Positions 1 through 8,452 of a stretch of DNA of 64,000 nt are shown here, in pieces. The notes under the pieces were generated by a model, which worked only from the letters and a program-made list of their open reading frames with translations, was not told the DNA's origin and did no database searches. Location of the stretch: positions 186,001 through 250,000 of the forward strand of contig NZ_LMDJ01000034.1 in assembly GCF_001425045.1 (NCBI RefSeq), written 5' to 3'. The DNA is from Massilia sp. Root351. GTDB taxonomy: Bacteria; Pseudomonadota; Gammaproteobacteria; Burkholderiales; Burkholderiaceae_D. The position numbers and the translations under genes are program-made. Every line of letters begins with the position of its first letter. Position 1 is the first letter of the stretch.

Positions 1-778
1 GCGCCTCGTGGTATTCCAGCGTCGGCAGCACTTCTTCCTGCAGCTCGCGGCGTTCCTTGGTCAGCCCTTCCCACTGGTGGTAGTTGGCCACGCGCAGGCG
101 CAGGCCTTCCAGGTTGGTCTTGGAACCTTCCAGTTCGGCCTCGAAGCGTTTCAGCTCGATTTCCGTGTCGCGCTGGTGGCGCTTGGCTTCGTCGTAGGCG
201 TCCAGCACCTCCTTGTCGCCGAACACCTGGAACACCAGGTCCAGCAACTGGCGCGGCGCGTATTCGCACAGCTTGTCGGTTTCGCCCTGCTCCAGCGCCA
301 GCACTTTCGCCATGGCCGGCGACAGGCCGGCGTTGGCCAGGCGCTTGCGGTAGTTTTCCACGCCGAGGAAGTCGTTCGCCTCGGTCACTTCCTCGATCTG
401 CACATTGCCCGGACGCATCAGGTACTGGCGCTTCCAGTCGCCGCCGTTCTTCTGGATCTGGCAGAACAGCGTTACTTCGTCTTCGGCAAAGAAGCCCGAG
501 CTGCGGAACGGACGGTTCGACAGCTGCTTGCCCATGGCCTTGTTGTCCACCACGGCGCGCAGCCAGGAGGTTTGCTGGCCGGCATGGCGCGCGTAGTGCT
601 TGTAGGTGCGGCCCATCGAGCAATCGAGGCCGAACAGGGTGCGCAGCGCGTCCAGCAAGGTAGTCTTGCCGGAGCCGTTCTGGCCGGCGATGGTGATGAT
701 CTTCGCGTCCAGCGGAATATTCTTGATGCGCTGCCAGTAATCCCAGTGGACCAGTTCTAGCGATTTGATATGAAACAT
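1..778 (-). CDS. SMC-like ATPase (MukB/MksB/JetC type), N-terminal part, cut by window edge
   Basis: The frame reads leftward from an ATG at 776-778 and runs off the window, giving about 259 residues. Residues 32-40 are a clear Walker A loop (GQNGSGKTT) in a RecF/SMC-style ATP-binding head. From about residue 200 the sequence becomes Glu/Lys/Leu-rich, as at the start of an SMC coiled coil. It lies 3 nt after the KITE-like gene, so the three genes form one operon in the order kleisin, KITE, SMC. SMC proteins of the MukB, MksB and JetC group extrude DNA loops. The missing 3' part would hold the second coiled coil and signature motif, and any jetD/mksG nuclease would lie beyond the edge. Seen: Walker A and operon order. 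Inferred: subgroup. Confidence 0.8.
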   Translation of the reverse strand, partial: MFHIKSLELVHWDYWQRIKNIPLDAKIITIAGQNGSGKTTLLDALRTLFGLDCSMGRTYKHYARHAGQQTSWLRAVVDNKAMGKQLSNRPFRSSGFFAEDEVTLFCQIQKNGGDWKRQYLMRPGNVQIEEVTEANDFLGVENYRKRLANAGLSPAMAKVLALEQGETDKLCEYAPRQLLDLVFQVFGDKEVLDAYDEAKRHQRDTEIELKRFEAELEGSKTNLEGLRLRVANYHQWEGLTKERRELQEEVLPTLEYHEA

Positions 779-781
779 GGC

Positions 782-1546
782 TTAGTCTCGGTTCGGGGTG
801 TCGGAGGAAGCGTCGCCGCCTGCGGCGTCGGCCGCGGCGGCGGCGGCGATGGCGGCGTTTTCAGCGGCGGCCGAGGCGGCCGCCTCGGCCAGCGCGGCGC
901 GCGGGATGTGCACCACTTGCGCCGGGGCGCGCTTGAACACTTCCGACAGCGCGCCGTTGATGATGCGCTCTTTCAGCAGGTCGGTATCCATCAGCAGGTC
1001 CAGCAGCGGGCCTTCGACGATGATGTCGCCGCGGCGCTCGATGAAGCCCAGCTTGCCCAGGATGCCCAGGTTCATGTCCATGCGGGTTTTCTTGCCCAGC
1101 TTGTCGCCGAAGTCGGCCAGCAGGGCCTTGTACGGGATGCCGATCGACGAGTCTTCCGCGCGCGGCAGCGGCTTGTCGATGCCGAACATGTCGTCCTGGT
1201 CGTCCTCGGCGTGGGTGTGGGTTTCCTGGCGCTCGCGCTTGGGCAGGATGATCTGCGCCCACAGCACCACCAGCAAAGCCACGCCGTCGCGCGCCAGGCC
1301 GAAGTTATTGTTCTGCCACACGTCGCGCGCGCCGAAGATCTTCGGCTCGATGGTGCGCGACAGGGCCAGCGTCACATGGTCCGCGTACACGTTGTCGAGC
1401 AGCTTCATGCCGCAATTGGCCAGGCGCAGGTCCACTTCGGCGCGGAACAGTTCGTCCGACAGCACGCGCTTGACCAGGCGGTCGTCGCGGCGCAGCGTCT
1501 GGTGCGTCAGCAGGCGCGCGATCAGGATCTGGGAATCGTCATTCAT
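782..1546 (-). CDS. KITE-like subunit of the SMC operon (MukE/MksE/JetB-like, DUF4194 type)
   Basis: A 254-residue protein. Residues about 1-190 look like tandem winged helices: a helical start, then an Ile-Pro-Tyr-Lys segment and a Gly-Phe-Ile-Glu-Arg-Arg-Gly wing. The last 50 residues are an Ala-rich low-complexity tail. MukE, MksE and JetB are dimeric winged-helix subunits that bridge the kleisin in SMC complexes. The start overlaps the kleisin stop by 8 nt, and the stop lies 3 nt before the SMC start, so the genes are translationally coupled. The family call rests on the position between a kleisin-like and an SMC gene plus the winged-helix look. The sequence itself is divergent. Confidence 0.62.
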   Translation of the reverse strand: MNDDSQILIARLLTHQTLRRDDRLVKRVLSDELFRAEVDLRLANCGMKLLDNVYADHVTLALSRTIEPKIFGARDVWQNNNFGLARDGVALLVVLWAQIILPKRERQETHTHAEDDQDDMFGIDKPLPRAEDSSIGIPYKALLADFGDKLGKKTRMDMNLGILGKLGFIERRGDIIVEGPLLDLLMDTDLLKERIINGALSEVFKRAPAQVVHIPRAALAEAAASAAAENAAIAAAAAADAAGGDASSDTPNRD

Positions 1547-2933
1547 CTTGGGTTCCCTTGTCCACAGGTTGTTCTAGGTTCAAATCGATATTCAGCGACA
1601 GCGAGGCGATGCTCATGGCGGCCACTTCCGGGTCGGCCAGCTGCACCATGTCGTCGGTCGGCTCGAAGGAGATCGGCAGGCGCGCCAGGTTGCCGGTGGC
1701 GCCTTGCAGGCTCGCTTCGGACTGGTCGCCCAGCAGCGGCAGCATCGAGGCGCGGTAGGAGGCCACGGCGAAGCTGGCCGGCAGCAGCGATTCGTGCACC
1801 GGCTTGGCCTGCGGCGCACCGTCGGCGCCGTTCGGGAAGCTGGCCGGCGCGGCAAAGTCGGACAGGCGCGCCAGCCAGTCATCCAGCTCGCGCTGCATGG
1901 CGGGGGTGTCGTTGATGGTGGTGGGCGCGTCCTGCCCGCTCGGCAGGCCGCCCGGCGCCGTGTTGCCGGCGCGGTCGGACAGTAATTCGGTTTCAGCCAC
2001 GTCGATCATCTCGGCAGGGGTAATAAACAGCGGCACCACGGGCTGGTCGATCGCATCTTCGGCCAGCTGGGCCAGGTCTTCATGGGCCAGCAGCCAGCGC
2101 TTGATGTCGGTGGTGGACAGGCCGGACTGGCCCAGGTGCACCCGCTGGCGTTCAATCTGGTTCAGCGCGCGCGAGAACATGCCCTGCATGTTCAGCAGCG
2201 CGCTCTGGGCGCGGCCGATGGCCTGCGCCGCGCGGTGCGTGGCGGCGTCGGCCCGCTCGTCGGAGGTGATGGCGCGCAGGATCTCGGAGCCCTTCTCCAC
2301 CCAGTCGCAGGCCATGTGCCACTTTTCCTGCGAGGCGCGCAGGCGGAATTCGGAACCGGAGGCGATGGCGTCGCGGAATTCCTCGGTCAGGTCCACCAGC
2401 CGGCCCAGCAGGTGCTGCAGCTGCTCCACGGTGACCCCGCCCACGGCCTGGGCGCCGGCCACCTGCGACAGCAGGAAGCCCATTTCGGCTTCGTCTTCGT
2501 TCTGGTTCAGGTTCAGCAGGCTGTCGATGGCCGACAGCACGTTGCGCGCCATCGGCGTGACGCGGTACACGGCCTGCTGCGCGTCCCAGGCCAGCAGCTG
2601 GTTGGTGCGCAAGCGCATCAGCACCGTTTCCAGGCTTTCCGGCAGCAAATAGGCCAGGCGCGTGTTGATGTCGGCCCGCGAGAAGGTCGAGGAGGCGGTG
2701 TCGGACGCCAGCTCGCGCAATACCAGCAGGCGCACGGCGACGCCCTCGAAGCCGCCGTGGAACAGGGCCGTGAAGACTTGCAGCAGGGGCTGGGCGCGCT
2801 TCAGGTGGTACACCTGCTCGATCTCGTCGACCGCCACGTGCGGCTGGAAGTGTGCCTGCAGGGCGTCCTGCGTTGCCTGGTCGTTTGGGTTTGCGTCTGC
2901 GGCCAGGGCCGCATTTGCCATTATGTCTATCAT
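1539..2933 (-). CDS. Kleisin-like subunit of the SMC operon (MukF/MksF/JetA-like)
   Basis: A mainly helical protein of 464 residues from the ATG at 2931-2933. I chose this start because a GGAG Shine-Dalgarno lies 4 nt upstream. A GTG at 2960 and ATGs at 2951 and 2921 are also in frame but are spaced worse. The first ~130 residues look like a winged-helix domain, followed by long helices and a Pro/Ala/Gly-rich stretch around residues 300-370. This is the layout of MukF-type kleisins: N-terminal winged helix, helical middle, linker, small C-terminal cap. It is the first gene of the operon and overlaps the KITE-like gene by 8 nt. Assignment as kleisin is inferred mainly from context. Confidence 0.58.
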   Translation of the reverse strand: MIDIMANAALAADANPNDQATQDALQAHFQPHVAVDEIEQVYHLKRAQPLLQVFTALFHGGFEGVAVRLLVLRELASDTASSTFSRADINTRLAYLLPESLETVLMRLRTNQLLAWDAQQAVYRVTPMARNVLSAIDSLLNLNQNEDEAEMGFLLSQVAGAQAVGGVTVEQLQHLLGRLVDLTEEFRDAIASGSEFRLRASQEKWHMACDWVEKGSEILRAITSDERADAATHRAAQAIGRAQSALLNMQGMFSRALNQIERQRVHLGQSGLSTTDIKRWLLAHEDLAQLAEDAIDQPVVPLFITPAEMIDVAETELLSDRAGNTAPGGLPSGQDAPTTINDTPAMQRELDDWLARLSDFAAPASFPNGADGAPQAKPVHESLLPASFAVASYRASMLPLLGDQSEASLQGATGNLARLPISFEPTDDMVQLADPEVAAMSIASLSLNIDLNLEQPVDKGTQDE

Positions 2934-2990
2934 TCTGCTCCGAGTTGCCATTTTGTACACGCCGCGCAGGCAATGCGCGCGGGGGGCGTC

Positions 2991-2996
2991 AGTATA
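2991..2996 (-). promoter_or_regulatory. Possible -10 box for the SMC operon
   Basis: On the minus strand the bases read TATACT, a good sigma-70 -10 element, 58 nt before the chosen kleisin start. No convincing -35 box is seen 16-18 nt upstream, so the promoter is only tentative. Confidence 0.3.
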
Positions 2997-3063
2997 GCAG
3001 TTCGCCGGATGCGTCCGGCACCCGGCGTGGCGTGGGAATTACAAGGGGCGCGGTGCGATGCGC

Positions 3064-3822
3064 CTACTTGCGGGTGACCTTGTCCAGCAGCTGGTCCACC
3101 GTGTCGCCGTCGTCGTCGAACAGGATGCGCACCGGATACCAGTCGAGCGACGGCGCCAGCCACAGGTCCACCTGCTGGCCCTGGTCGCCCTTGGGCGGCG
3201 ATTTGCTGAAGTGCACCGCGTCCAGCTCGCCCATGCCGGTCTGCACCGGCTCGCGGCGCACCACTTTGAACACCCATGGTTCGGCGTCGCGCCGGCCGGC
3301 CACGAAGAAGGCCCACTCGGAGCCAGGTGTGAACTTCTCCGGCGAACTGCGGGCGACGGCGGCCAGTTGCCACGGTGCGCTGGTGCGGTCCTGCTCGCCG
3401 CCCTTGATCGGGTAGCTCTCGTCGCCTTTGCTGAACGTGATGGTTTTGACATCGCGCTTGAAGGTGGCCGTGGTGGCCTCCTTGCGGAAACGCTTCTCGT
3501 AGAAGGTGGCCGGCGCCAGGCCGTAGCTGTCCACCGCGCCTTCGCTGCGGTTTTCCAGGATCTTGCCGAAAATGCCGGCGTGGCTCTCGGTGGCGATGCT
3601 GTATTTGCCGTCGCCCTGGCGCCATTGCACCAGCGCGTCACCGCTGATGGCCAGGCCCTTCTGGCGCGCCTTGATGGTGTAGCCCAGGTCCGCCGAGGGC
3701 GGCAGGCTGAAAGCGCGCTTGGCGCTCGGGTGCTCGGCAGCGGCGCCATTGGCGCCTGCGCCTGCCGCCGTGGCCGTGGCCGTGGCCGTGGCGAGGAGGA
3801 TGCTGAATACTGTGTTGCGCAT
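3064..3822 (-). CDS. Exported DUF3108 domain protein
   Basis: A 252-residue protein with an N-terminal signal peptide whose hydrophobic core is an Ala-Thr repeat (residues 10-18). The mature part is one DUF3108 domain: beta-rich, with a Tyr-Pro-Ile-Lys-Gly-Gly-Glu-Gln-Asp segment and a C-terminal segment with Leu-Trp-Leu-Ala-Pro-Ser-Leu-Asp-Trp-Tyr-Pro-Val. DUF3108 proteins are predicted periplasmic beta-barrel-like proteins of unknown function, thought to bind a lipid or polymer. It follows its longer DUF3108 neighbour by 2 nt and is clearly paralogous to it in the last 200 residues. The ATG at 3820-3822 is the first that gives the signal peptide. Confidence 0.75.
   Translation of the reverse strand: MRNTVFSILLATATATATAAGAGANGAAAEHPSAKRAFSLPPSADLGYTIKARQKGLAISGDALVQWRQGDGKYSIATESHAGIFGKILENRSEGAVDSYGLAPATFYEKRFRKEATTATFKRDVKTITFSKGDESYPIKGGEQDRTSAPWQLAAVARSSPEKFTPGSEWAFFVAGRRDAEPWVFKVVRREPVQTGMGELDAVHFSKSPPKGDQGQQVDLWLAPSLDWYPVRILFDDDGDTVDQLLDKVTRK
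3768..3791 (+). repeat. Four tandem copies of CCGTGG
   Basis: The hexamer CCGTGG is repeated four times in a row inside the signal-peptide codons of the DUF3108 gene. On the minus strand it encodes Ala-Thr repeats. Gain or loss of units would keep frame and only change the length of the hydrophobic core. Confidence 0.8.
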
Positions 3823-3824
3823 GT

Positions 3825-5024
3825 TTACTTTCCAGCGTTGCCGCTCAGGGTGATCTTGGTGATGGTCTGCGTCGTCAGCGCACCATTCGCTTCGGTATTG
3901 CGGATCTGGACCGGGAACCAGTTCATGCCGGGCGCCAGCCAGATGTCCAGCCGCGCCGAGTACGAGCCCGGCTTGGGCGGCCGCGCCAGGTGCCATGTGA
4001 CGATGCGGCCCAGCTGCGTGTCCAGCTCCTCCTCCCCCACCAGCAGGAAGCGGTAAACGCTGGCCTCTTTCTCGTCGCCCACCAGGATGTCGATGTCGCT
4101 GCCGAACTGGTTCACGTCGGCCCGGCCGATCGCGCCCAGCTGGAACGGCACCGTGGCCTTGTCCTGCGCGCCCGCCAGCAAGGGATAGCTGCGCTCGCTG
4201 GCCGAAAACGTGATGCGGCCGTCGTCGCGCACGAAATGGGTGGCGGTCTGCGAACGGCCGCGCCGCTTCTCGGTGAACTTCAGCGGGGCGATGCCGGCAT
4301 CGTCGATCTCGCCTTCGCTGCCCAGCACCAGCAGGTTCACGCGCGTCACCAGCATGCTGATGCCTGCCTCCATGCCCACCTTGTACTTGCTGCCGTCGGT
4401 CTGCCACGACATGTGCGCCACGCCGCTCCACCTGGTGCCGTTGGCGTCGGTGCGCTTCAATTCCATCTCGAACTCGGCCGACGGCGGCAGGTCCACCTTG
4501 TAGCGGCGGGTCGCCAGCGGCGCCGGCGGCGCGGCGGCGGCCGGCTTGTCGCTGGCGCCGGGCGCAGGGACGGCTGCCGCAGCGTCCGGCGGCGATTGTA
4601 CGGCAGCCGGCGCGGAAGCGGCGCCCGGCTGCGCCAGGTCCGGCGGCGCGGCCAGCGCCTGCCCGATGCCGGCCAGCGGATCGCTCAGCGCGCCGCTCTC
4701 CTGCGCCGCCGGCTCGGCCACGGCCGATTGCTGCGGCAGCGGCGCCGGGCGCAGCGTCCTGCGGGCGGGCGGGCGAGGGGCCGGTTTGGCCGCGGCCGGG
4801 CCTACCGGCTTGATTTCCGGCGGCGGCTCGGCGGACGCGGCGCGGCGCGGCAGCGCCAGCCGCAACTGCGCCTGCATGACGGAGGGCACCGGCCTGACGG
4901 CGCTGCTCTGCTGGGGGCCGAGCCGCGAACCCAGCCAGTCTATCGTCACGAAGTGCAGGGCCACGGTGGCCGCGCACAAGGCGAGTACGCGGCGGCGCCG
5001 GGCAAGGAAGGAAACTATCGTCAT
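3825..5024 (-). CDS. Membrane-anchored DUF3108 protein with Pro/Ala linker
   Basis: A 399-residue protein. Residues 1-30 hold a basic start (Arg-Arg-Arg-Arg) and one hydrophobic helix that probably stays as an inner-membrane anchor. Residues about 45-165 are a Pro/Ala-rich linker of the kind seen in TonB- or TolA-like periplasm-spanning proteins. Residues about 170-399 are a DUF3108 domain paralogous to that of the downstream gene, with matching Tyr-Pro-Leu-Leu-Ala-Gly-Ala-Gln-Asp and Leu-Ala-Pro-Gly-Met-Asn-Trp-Phe-Pro-Val blocks. The two genes are 2 nt apart and surely co-transcribed. A short intergenic region separates this start from phaM, which is read the other way. Function unknown. 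Confidence 0.72.
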   Translation of the reverse strand: MTIVSFLARRRRVLALCAATVALHFVTIDWLGSRLGPQQSSAVRPVPSVMQAQLRLALPRRAASAEPPPEIKPVGPAAAKPAPRPPARRTLRPAPLPQQSAVAEPAAQESGALSDPLAGIGQALAAPPDLAQPGAASAPAAVQSPPDAAAAVPAPGASDKPAAAAPPAPLATRRYKVDLPPSAEFEMELKRTDANGTRWSGVAHMSWQTDGSKYKVGMEAGISMLVTRVNLLVLGSEGEIDDAGIAPLKFTEKRRGRSQTATHFVRDDGRITFSASERSYPLLAGAQDKATVPFQLGAIGRADVNQFGSDIDILVGDEKEASVYRFLLVGEEELDTQLGRIVTWHLARPPKPGSYSARLDIWLAPGMNWFPVQIRNTEANGALTTQTITKITLSGNAGK

Positions 5025-5113
5025 GACGCTAGTTTAACGCGTGTCAAGCCCGGTTCGCTGACAGCCATAGTCAAATCTGCTACGCTAACCTACCATCCAC
5101 CAGGAGACTCGCT

Positions 5114-5995
5114 ATGCCCATGCCTCAAATGCCCAATATTCCGGGCGCCGCTGTGATGACGGATACGCTCGATTTCGTGAAGAACCTGTGGGGCAGCATG
5201 GGCGTCGTGCCCGGCATCGCCGCGCCGACGCTGTCGGTCGATGAACTGGACAAGAAGATCAACGACCTGCGCGCCGTGGAGGCGTGGCTGAACCTGAATT
5301 CGAGCATGGTGCGCGGCAGTATCCAGGCGCTGGAAGTGCAGCGCAATACCATCGCCACCTTGAAGTCCATGGGCAAGACGCTGGCCGACGCGGTGCAGCA
5401 GCAACCCGGGGCGGCCAAGGAGAAGTCGCTGTTCGAGTCGATTCCGTATGCGTCGGCGTTCTTCCAGCATGCGGCCGACGCGCTGGCGCCGAGTGCGGCG
5501 GGACCGGGGCCGGCCGGCGATACGTTCAAGTTTGCCGCAGCGCCAACGGCTCCGGCCACGGCGGCGCCCACCGAGTCGCCTGCAGCCAAGCCGGAGCCGG
5601 CAGCGTCGGCAATTCCGCCAGCGGCGCCCATGTCGGATGCCGAGGCGGCAGCGGCTGCCGCAGCGCCCATGGTGAATGCGGCGGCGTGGTGGAATCTGCT
5701 GCAGGAACAGTTCAAGCAGGCCGTGAGCACGGCCATGACCACCGACGTGGTCAGCGGCGCGGCGGCGCGCGCGACGGAAGCGGCCAGCAAGTTCGCGGCG
5801 GCGGCCAGCAAGCCGCTGGCCAAGGCGGACAAGGATAATTTGCCGGCCGGACAGGACAAGCCGGCAGCGGCCAAGAAGGCCAACGGAAATGGCAATGGCG
5901 CCGGCGGTGGCGATGGCGGCAAGAACAGCGCCGCAGCAGCAGCGCGCAAGGCGCCTGTCAAGCGCGCCGGCAGCGTCAAGCCGCCCAAGGAGTAA
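5114..5995 (+). CDS. phaM: PhaM-type polyhydroxyalkanoate granule regulatory protein
   Basis: A 293-residue protein starting at an ATG with an AGGAG Shine-Dalgarno 7 nt upstream. The N-terminal ~100 residues match the PhaM family: a Thr-Asp-Thr-Leu-Asp-Phe-Val-Lys-Asn-Leu-Trp-Gly segment, then Leu-Ser-Val-Asp-Glu-Leu-Asp-Lys-Lys-Ile and a helix with Trp-Leu-Asn-Leu-Asn. The middle is Ala/Pro-rich, and the last 60 residues carry Lys-Ala repeats typical of histone-like DNA-binding tails. In Cupriavidus necator PhaM links PHB granules to the nucleoid and activates PHB synthase. No pha synthesis genes lie nearby. Confidence 0.85.
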   Translation: MPMPQMPNIPGAAVMTDTLDFVKNLWGSMGVVPGIAAPTLSVDELDKKINDLRAVEAWLNLNSSMVRGSIQALEVQRNTIATLKSMGKTLADAVQQQPGAAKEKSLFESIPYASAFFQHAADALAPSAAGPGPAGDTFKFAAAPTAPATAAPTESPAAKPEPAASAIPPAAPMSDAEAAAAAAAPMVNAAAWWNLLQEQFKQAVSTAMTTDVVSGAAARATEAASKFAAAASKPLAKADKDNLPAGQDKPAAAKKANGNGNGAGGGDGGKNSAAAAARKAPVKRAGSVKPPKE

Positions 5996-6078
5996 GCCCG
6001 GCGGCGCGCGGCAGCGGCTTACTGCGGCTTACGGCCAGGGCTGCGCCCCGACCTGCCTCGACCTGATCTGCCCTCGGC

Positions 6079-6108
6079 CCCAACGGACCATGGCACAGGT
6101 CCGTTGGG
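6079..6108 (+). terminator. Strong stem-loop between convergent genes (possible bidirectional terminator)
   Basis: Two 11-nt arms (CCCAACGGACC at 6079-6089 and GGTCCGTTGGG at 6098-6108) pair perfectly around an 8-nt loop. The hairpin sits between the ends of phaM and the S9 peptidase gene, which converge. No U-tract follows on either strand, so it may act as a 3'-end-protecting hairpin or a weak terminator. Confidence 0.5.
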
Positions 6109-6118
6109 CGATCTCCGA

Positions 6119-8062
6119 TTACGGCTTGGCCTGCGCCGCGCCAGCCTTGCCGGCGCTGGCGGCCAGTCCCGGCTTCAGGTGCTTGTCGAGGAACTCCAGC
6201 ATCTTGGCGTTGGCCACGATCTGGTTCTTCTTCTTGCTGAAGCCGTGCCCTTCATCGTCGAACACCACGTACTCCACCGGCACGTTGTTCTTCTTCACCG
6301 CTTCCACGATCTCGTCGCTTTCCGGCTTGATCACGCGCGGGTCGTTCTTGCCCTGGATGACCATCAGCGGGCGGCGGATTTCCTTGGCGTGGAACAGCGG
6401 CGAGGTCGCCACCAGGAACTCCTTGTCCTTGACCGGATCGCCGATCTCCTGGTACAGCGCCTTGCGCTGCGATTCCCAGTACGGCGGAATCGACTCCAGC
6501 GTGCGCACCCAGTTGCTGACGCCGAAAATGTCGATGCCCACCTTGAACGCTTCCGGACGGAAGGCCATGGCCGCCAGGGTCATGTAGCCGCCGTAGCTGC
6601 CGCCCATGATGCCGATGCGGTCCGGATCGACATGGCCCAGGCTAGCCAGGTAAGTCTTGGCCTCGATGCAATCCCACAGCGGCTCGCGGCCATGCTTGCC
6701 GTCGTCGGCCGTGTTGAAGGTCTTGCCGTAGCCCGAGCTGCCACGGTTGTTAATCCCCAGCACCGCGTAGCCGTGGTTGGCCAGGTACTGCATCAGCGCG
6801 TTGTAGCCGCGCCGCGTCTGGCCGCCGGGACCGCCGTGCACGAAGATCACCGCCGGCGCCTTGGCGCCGGGCGCCAGGCCCTTAGGCTTGAAGTAGATCG
6901 AAGGAATCTCCATGCCGTCGAAGGACTTGAAGCGCACCACTTCCGCTTCCACCAAATCGTTCGGATCGATTTCCTTGTTCAGGCTTTGCGTCAGCTGCGC
7001 GGTCTTTTTGGTCTTCAGGTCGTAGACGAACAGATTGCTGGGCGAACGGTCGCCGTTCAGGTAAAAGGCCATCAGCTTGCCGCTCGGCGAGAACGTCACG
7101 CCGCGCATTTCGCCGCCCGGCAGCTTGGGCAGCGCCACCGGCTTTTCTTCCGGTCCTTCCACCACGCGCACCACCTGGCTGCCGTCGTGGTCCACCACGG
7201 TGGTGCGGAAGCGGCCGTCCAGCGAGTAGCCGGAACCGAACACGTCCCAGTCCGCCTTCTCGTGCACCGCGATGGCGCCGGTGGCCAGGTCGTAGGTGCG
7301 CAGCGTGTTGAACTCGCCGCCCTCGTTGGAGGTGAAGAACAGGCGCTTGGAGGCCGGGTCGAAGGTGGCCGCGTTGTAGCTGGCCGTGCCCTGGTGCGGC
7401 GTGATGTGCTTCAGTTCCTTCTTCTGCAGGTCGTACAGATAAATGTCGCTGTCGGAGGTGGTGTTGGGCTTGGACAGCGCAATCCAGCGCTCGTCGCGGC
7501 TCAACTCGCTCGGGGTCATGCCGTTCTCATTTTTGTACAGCAGCGTGCGTTCGTAGCTCTTCGCATCGTAGCGGTACAAGTCGAAGAACTTGGGATCGCG
7601 CTCGTTGGTCAGCGCGTAGAACACCTTGCCGTCCACCGACCAGCCGCCGAAGATGGCTTTCAGCTTGTCGCCCGGCGTCAGGTCCTTCTCGCTGCCGTCC
7701 AGCTCGCGCACGTACAAATGGTTCTGCTCGTTGCCGCCCTTGTCGCGCGTAAACAGGATGCGGTCATCGTTACGGAAATAGCCCACCGCGTAGGTGCTGT
7801 CGGTGGTGGACTTGGTCAGCGCCACCGGCTTGCCGCCGCCCACCGGCTGGGTGTAGACGTTGGGGATGCCGCTCTCGTTGCTGGTAAACAGGATCTGCTT
7901 TTCGTCGCGGCTGAACGACGCGCCCGAGATCGACGTGGTGGCCATGAACTGCTCGATGGTGTATTGCTTGGGGGGCTTGGCGGCAGCGGCCATGGCGCCC
8001 GGGAGGGTTTGCAACATCAAGGCCAGCACGGTGAGACGCGCGGCAGTTTTGATACGACGCAT
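6119..8062 (-). CDS. Exported S9-family prolyl oligopeptidase-like peptidase
   Basis: A 647-residue protein with a signal peptide (residues about 1-27, ending after Met-Ala-Ala-Ala). Residues 35-380 form a WD40/beta-propeller-like region. The C-terminal ~260 residues are an alpha/beta-hydrolase with the prolyl oligopeptidase triad: Ser489 in Gly-Gly-Ser-Tyr-Gly-Gly-Tyr, Asp574 in Asn-Asp-Pro-Arg-Val and His606 in Glu-Gly-His-Gly-Phe. The His-Gly-Gly-Pro-Gly-Gly oxyanion motif is also present. The family (DPP4 and acylaminoacyl-peptidase-like) cleaves short peptides in the periplasm. It is a single gene facing phaM. Confidence 0.92.
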   Translation of the reverse strand: MRRIKTAARLTVLALMLQTLPGAMAAAAKPPKQYTIEQFMATTSISGASFSRDEKQILFTSNESGIPNVYTQPVGGGKPVALTKSTTDSTYAVGYFRNDDRILFTRDKGGNEQNHLYVRELDGSEKDLTPGDKLKAIFGGWSVDGKVFYALTNERDPKFFDLYRYDAKSYERTLLYKNENGMTPSELSRDERWIALSKPNTTSDSDIYLYDLQKKELKHITPHQGTASYNAATFDPASKRLFFTSNEGGEFNTLRTYDLATGAIAVHEKADWDVFGSGYSLDGRFRTTVVDHDGSQVVRVVEGPEEKPVALPKLPGGEMRGVTFSPSGKLMAFYLNGDRSPSNLFVYDLKTKKTAQLTQSLNKEIDPNDLVEAEVVRFKSFDGMEIPSIYFKPKGLAPGAKAPAVIFVHGGPGGQTRRGYNALMQYLANHGYAVLGINNRGSSGYGKTFNTADDGKHGREPLWDCIEAKTYLASLGHVDPDRIGIMGGSYGGYMTLAAMAFRPEAFKVGIDIFGVSNWVRTLESIPPYWESQRKALYQEIGDPVKDKEFLVATSPLFHAKEIRRPLMVIQGKNDPRVIKPESDEIVEAVKKNNVPVEYVVFDDEGHGFSKKKNQIVANAKMLEFLDKHLKPGLAASAGKAGAAQAKP

Positions 8063-8162
8063 GTTCGCTCCTGTTCAGGGTGGGCCGCCGTCCCGATGAC
8101 GGCAGCGCAGCCAGTGTTGCAAGAACGAACTACATTGTCAAATCATACAATCATTGTGCCAA

Positions 8163-8378
8163 CTACGCCAGCCGCTGGATGCGGATCGCGTCGATCAGGC
8201 CGCCATCGTCGCGTTGTATTTTTACAATCTTGATCAAGCCTTCCTCGGCCAGCGCCTTGGCGCCGTCATGCGCGGACTGGAAGGATTCCAGCGTGTCGCC
8301 CTTGACTGCCACCGGCCGTATCCAGGCGGCGGCGCCGACTTTCATTTTCTCGTAGACCTCTTTGGCGATATCGCGCAT
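8163..8378 (-). CDS. Small hypothetical protein (71 aa)
   Basis: I do not recognise this protein. It starts at an ATG with a GGAG Shine-Dalgarno 7 nt upstream, which supports it as a real gene. It is charged and soluble, with no Cys residues and no signal peptide. Residues 33-71 (Ala-His-Asp-Gly-Ala-Lys-Ala-Leu-Ala-Glu-Glu-Gly-Leu-Ile-Lys-Ile) look like a helix followed by two strands, as in the second half of a winged-helix fold. It lies alone between the S9 peptidase and the two-component genes, all on the minus strand. Confidence 0.6.
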   Translation of the reverse strand: MRDIAKEVYEKMKVGAAAWIRPVAVKGDTLESFQSAHDGAKALAEEGLIKIVKIQRDDGGLIDAIRIQRLA

Positions 8379-8452
8379 AGGTTCTCTCCTCGTTGTGTTT
8401 TAGTGTAATCATTGAAATGCCAGGAAACAAGTTTCGCTCAGTTGCTAAGAAA

